A stretch of 21,453 nt of DNA from a virus: IMG/VR virus record IMGVR_UViG_3300032770_000097, positions 1 through 21,453 of that record; one strand, 5' to 3'. Positions within the stretch are counted from its first letter, which is position 1; every line of letters starts with the position of its first letter. The translations under genes were made by a program, and so were the position numbers. The notes under the pieces are model-generated. The model saw nothing but the letters and a program-made list of their open reading frames with translations, made no database searches and had not been told where the DNA came from. Positions 5,982 to 10,165 of the stretch are shown piece after piece.

Positions 5982-6329
5982 TTACTGCCCCTGGTTCTGG
6001 AAAATCTCTTGCAGCTTCTTGGCACTGATATACCGCGCAATCACTGCAAAGCCCTTCTTGGTAGTGCTGAAGTAGTTCACTAGCCAGCTCTGCTCCTCAG
6101 CACTCAACACCTGAAGAGGATCAACACGCTTGTTGGTGTGCGCCCGTACAGGGGCCAGTGCATCAGCCTGAGCTTCCAGCTCCTTCGCTTTCTCAGCATT
6201 GCCATACTTCGTCAACAGCGCAGCATCCCGGCGTAGGGTTGCAGCTTGCTTCTGGGCATCGGTAAGGGGGGTGTACTTGCGTTCCTTCGTTTCGGCCTGG
6301 GGTTCCATTACAGCACTTTCGTCACTCAT
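5982..6329 (-). CDS. Helical protein, 115 aa, unknown
   Basis: Starts at 6329 with a GAGG SD 6 bases upstream and has its own promoter (P2). The first 20 residues are polar, and residues 20-60 are Ala/Lys/Glu-rich and probably coiled coil (DAQKQAATLRRDAALL, EKAKELEAQADAL). The C-terminal part (EEQSWLVNYFSTTKKGFAVI...KKLQEIF) is more globular. It is the last gene before the terminator. I do not recognise a family. Confidence 0.7.
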   Translation of the reverse strand: MSDESAVMEPQAETKERKYTPLTDAQKQAATLRRDAALLTKYGNAEKAKELEAQADALAPVRAHTNKRVDPLQVLSAEEQSWLVNYFSTTKKGFAVIARYISAKKLQEIFQNQGQ

Positions 6330-6350
6330 GTGTTACCTCGCTTTCTATTG

Positions 6351-6362
6351 GCCTAATTAGGC
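6351..6362. repeat. 12-base perfect palindrome downstream of P2
   Basis: GCCTAATTAGGC reads the same on both strands. It lies a few bases downstream of the predicted P2 transcription start and before the SD of the 6329 gene, where it could be an operator. Confidence 0.5.
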
Positions 6363-6372
6363 TCTGGTAGTG

Positions 6373-6401
6373 ACCATACTCGTGTCCGTGTCACTTGTCA
6401 A
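6373..6401 (-). promoter_or_regulatory. Promoter P2 for the 6329 gene (sigma70 type)
   Basis: On the minus strand TTGACA (6401-6396) is followed by 17 bases and TATGGT (6378-6373). The -35 lies in CTTGACAAGTG, the same 11 bases as at P1. The -35 also overlaps the stop codon of the 52-aa gene at 6398-6556. Confidence 0.6.
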
Positions 6402-6413
6402 GAAGTTTTTTGT
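6394..6413. repeat. 20-base direct repeat, copy 1
   Basis: Identical to 6567-6586 (CTTGTCAAGAAGTTTTTTGT on the plus strand). The two copies flank the 52-aa gene. Copy 1 carries that gene's stop codon and the -35 of P2. Confidence 0.85.
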
Positions 6414-6556
6414 TTAATAATGTCTAAGGCTACCCGACATAGAGCCCACATATGCTTGCGGGTATCCCGATCGTTGTAAGTGACGCCATGCCACCAATCA
6501 TCAACACCCTGCAACGCGGCTCTGACTTTCTCGGTTTCTAGCTTCGTTAATTCCAT
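6398..6556 (-). CDS. Small protein, 52 aa, between direct repeats
   Basis: The start at 6556 is chosen because AAGGAAGG lies 5 bases upstream, whereas longer in-frame extensions overlap the neighbouring gene heavily. The product begins MELTKLETEKVRAALQGVDD, with a WWHG turn and an amphipathic C-terminal helix (HMWALCRVALDIIKQ). It is likely a small all-alpha protein; no family is recognised. The gene sits between two 20-base direct repeats, so it could be a late insertion or a segment that is readily deleted. Confidence 0.65.
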   Translation of the reverse strand: MELTKLETEKVRAALQGVDDWWHGVTYNDRDTRKHMWALCRVALDIIKQKTS

Positions 6557-6566
6557 TGTGGCCTTC

Positions 6567-6586
6567 CTTGTCAAGAAGTTTTTTGT
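6567..6586. repeat. 20-base direct repeat, copy 2
   Basis: Identical to 6394-6413. This copy lies just upstream of the SD of the 52-aa gene. The TTGACA it contains has no good -10 at the right distance, so it is probably not an active promoter. Confidence 0.85.
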
Positions 6587-6588
6587 GC

Positions 6589-6747
6589 CTATGTTTTGCT
6601 CCATTGCTCCTCTTTGGCTTTCTCCAGGGCGCGGCGAAGTTCGCACCACATACACTCACGCCCTTTGTTTGAGTCACACCAATAACAATAACACTCCCTA
6701 TCATTGACGCGGAGCACCCGCTCTACTGCCGCTATCAGTTCACTCAT
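6589..6747 (-). CDS. Cys-rich mini-protein, 52 aa
   Basis: Starts MSELIAAVERVLRVNDRE behind AGGGG, and its ATG overlaps the previous stop by 8 bases. It has a compact metal-binding pattern C19-x-C21-x2-C24-x7-C32-x2-C35, with aromatic residues between (YCYWC, CMWC), then a helical tail (ELRRALEKAKEEQ). A zinc-binding hairpin on a helix is the natural reading; partner and role are unknown. Confidence 0.7.
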   Translation of the reverse strand: MSELIAAVERVLRVNDRECYCYWCDSNKGRECMWCELRRALEKAKEEQWSKT

Positions 6748-6946
6748 TGCTTGCCCCTATTCGCTCTTCGATACGATATGTATGCATTGGGTAAGCCTTA
6801 ACCGCCTGCCGCAAGCCTTTTTCGGCTCGCTTCTTCGACGTGGTTGTCTTTGGTTCATCGCCCACAACCGCTGAATCGACGGCCCACCATGTTTCAACCC
6901 ACTTCTTGCCTTCTTTGCGGGTGATTACGTACTTCTTACGAGGCAT
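6740..6946 (-). CDS. Small basic protein, 68 aa, unknown
   Basis: The start at 6946 (MPRKKYVITRKEGKKWVETW) is chosen for the AAGGAGAG SD just upstream; the longer start at 6970 has none. The basic N-terminus and alternating strand-like residues suggest a nucleic-acid-binding beta fold, followed by a helix (KKRAEKGLRQAVKAY). It overlaps the 112-aa gene by 11 bases and the Cys-rich gene by 8. Confidence 0.65.
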   Translation of the reverse strand: MPRKKYVITRKEGKKWVETWWAVDSAVVGDEPKTTTSKKRAEKGLRQAVKAYPMHTYRIEERIGASNE

Positions 6947-7274
6947 GGCTCTCTCCTTTCGCCAGCGCAAGGGCGGAGGCTACCTGCTGGCACTTCGATG
7001 GCGTCGTACAATGGTCGGTAGTGCGAATACCGCAAGCAGCACAATGAACCCGTTTCCGAACAACAAACGCACATTCCTCCAGTGCCTTCACAAGCGCCGA
7101 ATGGGCGTTTACGGCCTGTACGATGAACGCGGCTATTTCTAGTTGTTGCGCTGGCGTGAGCGTGTCACCGCTCGACCTTGGCCCACCAACAAGGCATACA
7201 TGGCGATCTTGGGCATCTTTGATGAAAATGCCGTCAGCAATCCACGGTGTAGGAGCTTCTTTCATGTCAGGCAT
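6936..7274 (-). CDS. Phage 'PTPW...AVNAH' protein with Cys cluster, 112 aa
   Basis: Shares with the 89-aa gene at 7997-8266 a P-T-P-W start, a central aliphatic segment and the IVQAVNAHSALVKALEE helix, a signature I know from many uncharacterised phage early proteins. Unlike its paralog it has an inserted cysteine cluster C-x2-C-x7-C-x5-C (within VHCAACGIRTTDHC) before the last helix, which may bind zinc. The SD GAGG lies 6 bases before the ATG, which overlaps the upstream stop by 8 bases. Confidence 0.7.
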   Translation of the reverse strand: MPDMKEAPTPWIADGIFIKDAQDRHVCLVGGPRSSGDTLTPAQQLEIAAFIVQAVNAHSALVKALEECAFVVRKRVHCAACGIRTTDHCTTPSKCQQVASALALAKGESHAS

Positions 7275-7470
7275 TGCCGGCCTCTTTCAGTATGCTGATC
7301 TCATCCCTTCTGGCAGTAGTCCACCCAAGGTCTTTGAGGCACAGACGCACTTCGCCTGGTTTACACCCAAGCTTAGATACCTTCTTGACTACACCAGTCC
7401 ATTTCGGAAAATCCCTGTTGCCAATGAGGTAAACTGTTTCGCCCTTCTTTGGAATCCATCGTGTGCTCAT
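7267..7470 (-). CDS. SH3-like small protein, 67 aa, unknown
   Basis: The start at 7470 is used because GGAGGG lies about 9 bases upstream, just after a strong hairpin. The sequence MSTRWIPKKGETVYLIGNRD followed by TGVVKKVSKLG and VRLCLKDLGW has the spacing of a small beta barrel (SH3/KOW-like). That is a fold guess from pattern, not a recognised family. It overlaps the next gene by 8 bases. Confidence 0.65.
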   Translation of the reverse strand: MSTRWIPKKGETVYLIGNRDFPKWTGVVKKVSKLGCKPGEVRLCLKDLGWTTARRDEISILKEAGNA

Positions 7471-7488
7471 GGTTTTGAACCCTCCACT

Positions 7489-7512
7489 CCCCGGCAGTGT
7501 CCCATGCCGGGG
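7489..7512 (-). promoter_or_regulatory. Intercistronic hairpin before the 7470 gene
   Basis: CCCCGGCA (7489-7496) pairs perfectly with TGCCGGGG (7505-7512), with an 8-base loop. On the minus strand its 3' arm runs straight into the purine-rich SD region of the 67-aa gene. No U-tract follows, so mRNA processing or translation control is more likely than termination. Confidence 0.65.
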
Positions 7513-7522
7513 GCTGCAAAGC

Positions 7523-7726
7523 TCACTTGCCGTAATCGTCGCCTTGTGTCCGTCTGGCGAACTCGAACATACGGTGCATCTTCTCATTGCGCCGTTCTGC
7601 CGCTGTCATGTGCCGCCATCCGGGGAATCCACGTCGCTTCAGGTCGGCCTTTACATCCTCCGGCCTCTCTTTAGGTGCTGGTGGCGGAAACCGCTGTACT
7701 CCATCGCGGTCATATACGGTTGTCAT
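7523..7726 (-). CDS. Small charged protein, 67 aa, unknown
   Basis: ATG at 7726 with a GGGAGGA SD about 9 bases upstream. It begins MTTVYDRDGVQRFPPPAPKE, a flexible Pro-rich stretch, followed by a basic helical part (EDVKADLKRRGFPGWRHMTAAERR) rich in Arg and Lys. It may bind nucleic acid. No family is recognised. Confidence 0.65.
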   Translation of the reverse strand: MTTVYDRDGVQRFPPPAPKERPEDVKADLKRRGFPGWRHMTAAERRNEKMHRMFEFARRTQGDDYGK

Positions 7727-7729
7727 ATC

Positions 7730-7942
7730 TCAACATCCTCCCTTCAAAGTTTGCCCTGAGTTGGCACAGCACTCGTGACAGTGGCAAGCGATGCCGTTAG
7801 CTTTGGCCTGTTGACCTGCTGCGTACTCACGCCGTGCAACTTGAAGCGACACGCGGTTTTCGACATATACCCGCGTAAAAGTGCGCATGTCTTCGTGGTA
7901 GCCAGCAATGCGCAGAACGGTAAGAGCGTTTTTGCGTGTCAT
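7730..7942 (-). CDS. Small protein with Cys/His tail, 70 aa
   Basis: The start at 7942 (MTRKNALTVLRIAGYHEDMR) has the GGGAGGA SD, whereas the longer frame start at 7990 has none. The N-terminal two thirds are helical. The C-terminus carries C-H-C-H-E-C-C, a likely metal-binding knot, and ends with Cys. It lies 3 bases upstream of the 67-aa gene. A hairpin precedes its SD. Confidence 0.65.
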   Translation of the reverse strand: MTRKNALTVLRIAGYHEDMRTFTRVYVENRVSLQVARREYAAGQQAKANGIACHCHECCANSGQTLKGGC

Positions 7943-7957
7943 AATGCTGATTTCCTC

Positions 7958-7987
7958 CCCTGTCTCCCGCTGCGACGAAAGGCAGGG
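7958..7987 (-). promoter_or_regulatory. Hairpin overlapping the SD region of the 7942 gene
   Basis: CCCTG (7958-7962) pairs with CAGGG (7983-7987) around a 20-base loop. On the minus strand the 3' arm is part of the AGGGGAGG SD region. The same arrangement occurs at 8282-8312 with a compensatory change. Confidence 0.5.
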
Positions 7988-7996
7988 CATGAAGTA

Positions 7997-8266
7997 TCAG
8001 TTACGTGCTATAGCCAGGGCGTCAGCAATAATCGTATGCGTTGGGCTGCCCTCGATGTAGCCGTGCTGCGCTTGCTCCAATGCTGCTACTAGTACATCGT
8101 GAGTATTGACAGCGCGCAGGATAAAGTTGCAGTTAGCCTCAATCTCTTCAGTTGATTTGCCTACTGTATCTAGCACCAACACGTGCGTGTTGCGCCCGGA
8201 GAAAATAACAGGATACTTTTTCGCTGGTGGAATGTTGCGATGCCAAGGTGTCGGCGTGTGTGTCAT
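7997..8266 (-). CDS. Phage 'PTPW...AVNTH' protein, 89 aa
   Basis: Starts MTHTPTPWHRNIPPAKKYPV and contains NCNFILRAVNTHDVLVAALE, the signature helix shared with the 112-aa gene at 6936-7274; the two are paralogs in one operon. It ends with a short helix (IIADALAIARN). It has no cysteine cluster. Its SD GGGGAGGG is 10 bases from the ATG and belongs to a repeated ribosome-binding cassette also seen before the 8641/8620 starts. Function is not known for this widespread family. Confidence 0.75.
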   Translation of the reverse strand: MTHTPTPWHRNIPPAKKYPVIFSGRNTHVLVLDTVGKSTEEIEANCNFILRAVNTHDVLVAALEQAQHGYIEGSPTHTIIADALAIARN

Positions 8267-8281
8267 AGCTTTAATTCCCTC

Positions 8282-8312
8282 CCCTACTGCCCACTCCTGG
8301 TGAGCTGTAGGG
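8282..8312 (-). promoter_or_regulatory. Hairpin overlapping the SD region of the 8266 gene
   Basis: CCCTAC (8282-8287) pairs with GTAGGG (8307-8312), loop 19 bases. It matches the hairpin at 7958-7987 in position and flanks; an A-T pair here replaces a G-C pair there. It would tie up part of the GGGGAGGG SD. Confidence 0.5.
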
Positions 8313-8326
8313 CATGGAGTATCAGG

Positions 8327-8620
8327 CTACATCGCCAGTCTTGCACTTTTATCCGGCATTGCTGCGAATCCGGGGCCGAATTGCTCGGTTGCACTTTGGC
8401 ACAAAGCATCCAGTTCTGCATCAATCTCATCCGTAACCGCTAGACTGTCAGTTGCGGTTGTGTTGTAATCGAATCGGTATGCAGTCCAATTCCCATCTGC
8501 TCGGGCCTTCACATTGAATTTTTCTTCAGCGAAGGCTTTATCTGCCGCTTCTGGCGTGTGATACCAGTCAAATCCTGCGCCAGTGTTGTATTGCCATGCC
8601 ACAACGTAAACAGTTTTCAT
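8327..8620 (-). CDS. Small protein, 97 aa, unknown
   Basis: Begins MKTVYVVAWQYNTGAGFDWY and has a strand-helix-strand pattern (HTPEAADKAFAEEKF), followed by an acidic helix near TDEIDAELDALC. Two starts are possible, 8620 (SD AAGGGA) and 8641 (SD GGGGAGGG, adding MKEGNQA), because the SD-plus-start cassette is duplicated in tandem. I prefer 8620, since the natural beta-strand start is MKTVYVV. No family is recognised. Confidence 0.65.
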   Translation of the reverse strand: MKTVYVVAWQYNTGAGFDWYHTPEAADKAFAEEKFNVKARADGNWTAYRFDYNTTATDSLAVTDEIDAELDALCQSATEQFGPGFAAMPDKSARLAM

Positions 8621-8679
8621 AGCTTGATTCCCTTCTTTCATAGCTTTGATTCCCTCCCCTACTGGAGTATCAAAGCTTG

Positions 8680-8994
8680 TCAGAGCATCCAATCGTGCGG
8701 TCTGCGGGTAAAGTTGTGACCGTAACCCCATAACCGCCCAAACACGTCTGTTTTGATACGAAGGTCGTTGTGAGACCCCTTGACTCCTGTAACAATCATC
8801 CACCCACGCCAGCCAGAAACGGTGCAGAATACACGGTCTCCCACTTTCGTTTTATATGGATCGTCAACGAGAGAGCAGCCATACGGCACAGTTTGCGGGA
8901 AGTTGTGCTCCACATGGGTTACGGGAGTCTCACCTTGGGTGATAACGCGCATTGGCCGTTCACTAGCACGTTTCGGATCACTATAAGCTTGCAT
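8680..8994 (-). CDS. Small beta-rich protein, 104 aa, unknown
   Basis: The start at 8994 (MQAYSDPKRASERPMRVITQ) is chosen for GGAGG 6 bases upstream; the ATG at 9006 overlaps that SD. The middle has KVGDRVFCTVSGWRGWMIV, a KOW/SH3-like pattern, and the end is rich in aromatics and Arg (WGYGHNFTRRPHDW). Second gene of leftward operon 2, right after the RHH repressor. Function unknown. Confidence 0.65.
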   Translation of the reverse strand: MQAYSDPKRASERPMRVITQGETPVTHVEHNFPQTVPYGCSLVDDPYKTKVGDRVFCTVSGWRGWMIVTGVKGSHNDLRIKTDVFGRLWGYGHNFTRRPHDWML

Positions 8995-9046
8995 TGTATC
9001 CTCCATTACTTGATATTATCGGGCCTTACTCTGCCAATACCTGCTC

Positions 9047-9193
9047 TTAGTGCTGTTGCTTAACATGTTGCTCCAGCACTCGAATTACATACTCTCTTAG
9101 GCTTACTTGTGCTAGTGCCGATAGACTCTTGAGCTGCGCTAGCAGGCTGATTGGCACCCGTCTAACCTGCAAATCCTTTGCATTGCTGTTCAT
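9047..9193 (-). CDS. Ribbon-helix-helix repressor, 48 aa
   Basis: Translates as MNSNAKDLQVRRVPISLLAQ..., with the ribbon strand (LQVRRVP), helix 1 (SLLAQLKSLSALAQ) and helix 2 (SLREYVIRVLEQHVKQ), the Arc/CopG/FitA-like RHH pattern. The start at 9193 has no SD but lies exactly where transcription from promoter P3 should begin. First gene of leftward operon 2 and counterpart of the RHH at 3997-4152, although the two sequences are not close. Likely an autoregulator of the early genes. Confidence 0.75.
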   Translation of the reverse strand: MNSNAKDLQVRRVPISLLAQLKSLSALAQVSLREYVIRVLEQHVKQQH

Positions 9194-9199
9194 GCTGTG

Positions 9200-9228
9200 A
9201 TAGTACGCTTTGCAGGAATTGCTGTCAA
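9200..9228 (-). promoter_or_regulatory. Promoter P3 for leftward operon 2 (sigma70 consensus)
   Basis: On the minus strand TTGACA (9228-9223), a 17-base spacer, then TACTAT (9205-9200). Six bases later comes the ATG of the RHH gene, so the A of the ATG is the predicted +1 and the mRNA is leaderless. The best promoter in the window. Confidence 0.75.
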
Positions 9229-9398
9229 GGTGTTTTGATTCATCCTCCGTAACTATATTTCCTTTATTATCAATACTATATAGACTTTCTTCATTTATAG
9301 CACTAATGTGGTGGGTGATTACTAATGCATTACTCTAGTACCCGTGCTTCATTACTTATGGGCTATGCTCTTGACAGGCCGTGGCATACTCGAAATTG
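9229..9398. other. Divergent control region between early and late genes
   Basis: AT-rich, with an 8-base palindrome CTATATAG (9276-9283) and no gene. The octamer CTTGACAG occurs here on the plus strand (9370-9377) and at P3 on the minus strand, an inverted pair that might be bound by one regulator. I find no rightward -35/-10 pair with proper spacing. Confidence 0.45.
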
Positions 9399-9854
9399 AT
9401 GAGCACAGAATCAGTAACGCCCAACCTCCAGGCTGACGATGGCGTAGTGCTGGGAGCTGGTGATCCTCAACCCAGGTGGGGGGAACGTGCTGCGTTGATC
9501 CGCAAGATAGCAGCTAAGTATCCTGAGCTATCACAGGGGGATATTGCTAGACGTGTTGGGTGTAGTCCTCAGAATGTTAGTCAGGTTCTTGCTGAGTTTC
9601 TTGCAGACACGTCCATAGAGCATATTGAGGACTTCCGGGCCGATAAGGCGAGTATCCTTGAGACGGTACAGTATAGGATGCTTGCATCCATAACTCAGGA
9701 CAAGCTAGAGAAACAATCAGCACTACAGCTAGTCACTGGCGCTGCCATCATTCAAGACAAGCTACAGCTCCTACGTGGTCAACCCACATCTATCCAAGCT
9801 CACATGATTGTTGATGTACTCGACGCTCTGCGCTCTAAGGAAGAGCAGTGGTAG
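9399..9854 (+). CDS. Terminase small subunit-like DNA-binding protein, 151 aa
   Basis: Contains a clear helix-turn-helix at about residues 44-63 (LSQGDIARRVGCSPQNVSQV) after a disordered start, then two long helices ending KLQLLRGQP. It lies just before the large terminase block, the usual place for a TerS that recognises the packaging site and loads the motor. The start is uncertain: ATG 9399 (MSTESVTPN) has no SD, and a GTG six codons upstream at 9381 is equally weak. A general transcription regulator is the alternative; position favours TerS. Confidence 0.7.
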   Translation: MSTESVTPNLQADDGVVLGAGDPQPRWGERAALIRKIAAKYPELSQGDIARRVGCSPQNVSQVLAEFLADTSIEHIEDFRADKASILETVQYRMLASITQDKLEKQSALQLVTGAAIIQDKLQLLRGQPTSIQAHMIVDVLDALRSKEEQW

Positions 9855-9855
9855 T

Positions 9856-9880
9856 GACCAGCACGACCAGCACATATAAT
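9856..9880 (+). promoter_or_regulatory. Tandem 9-base repeat followed by a TATAAT box
   Basis: GACCAGCAC is repeated back to back (9856-9864, 9865-9873), and one base later comes a perfect TATAAT (9875-9880). The -35 at 17 bases (TAGTGA) is poor, so if active the promoter would need an activator, for which the repeat is a natural site. It would serve the late genes from 10036 on. Confidence 0.45.
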
Positions 9881-9924
9881 GATGCGCCCTGGTGGTGGCA
9901 CTCGGACCATAAGAATTACTATTG

Positions 9925-9955
9925 CCACCCCCTATCCCCCTATTGAGTGGGGTGG
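9925..9955 (+). other. G/C-run inverted repeat, terS-terL intergenic
   Basis: CCACCCC (9925-9931) pairs with GGGGTGG (9949-9955) across a 17-base loop that itself holds another C-run. It is followed by more G-runs. Intergenic between the small and large terminase genes; it could be an attenuator or part of a packaging site. No U-tract follows. Confidence 0.4.
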
Positions 9956-10035
9956 GTGGGAGTGACGTACCAACACACTCACTCAAGTTTTCCCCCTAAA
10001 AAGGGTTATTAGTAGTATCACTACTGGAGTCAATA

Positions 10036-10158
10036 ATGCCTAAGAAGCTAGAACGTTGCGTTAAGGATGTAAAGAAGCAGGGCAAGTCTAGTAGCTCTGC
10101 CTGGGCTATCTGTCAGCATAGTGTGATGGGTAAGGGTGGGAAGAAGAAAGGTAAGTAG
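10036..10158 (+). CDS. Small basic protein 'CVKDVKKQGKS', 40 aa
   Basis: Reads MPKKLERCVKDVKKQGKSSS followed by SAWAICQHSVMGKGG and a Lys/Gly tail. The C-V-x(2)-V-x(3)-G-x-S...A-W-A-I-C pattern is a short family I remember from many phages and bacteria, always as a tiny uncharacterised protein. The SD GGAG is 7 bases upstream. Strongly basic, so DNA contact is plausible. It stands directly before the large terminase. Confidence 0.75.
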   Translation: MPKKLERCVKDVKKQGKSSSSAWAICQHSVMGKGGKKKGK

Positions 10159-10165
10159 CCTTTAG

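Noticed and set aside
7123-7674. 183-aa plus-strand open frame
   Set aside because: It lies opposite several minus-strand genes that have good SD sites and overlaps typical of phage operons. The plus frame has no SD and a composition unlike a real protein.
9270-9290. T7/SP6-type phage promoter suggested by ACTATATAGA
   Set aside because: Only the TATAG part resembles such promoters, and no repeat of the sequence exists elsewhere in the window, nor is a phage RNA polymerase gene present here.
9371-9400. Rightward promoter from TTGACA at 9371-9376
   Set aside because: The -10 position (17-18 bases downstream) reads AATTGA or ATTGAT and would overlap the start codon. Not a credible promoter.
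9949-9960. G-quadruplex from GGGG-T-GGG-T-GGG
   Set aside because: Only three G-runs are adjacent; the next GGG is about 50 bases away.
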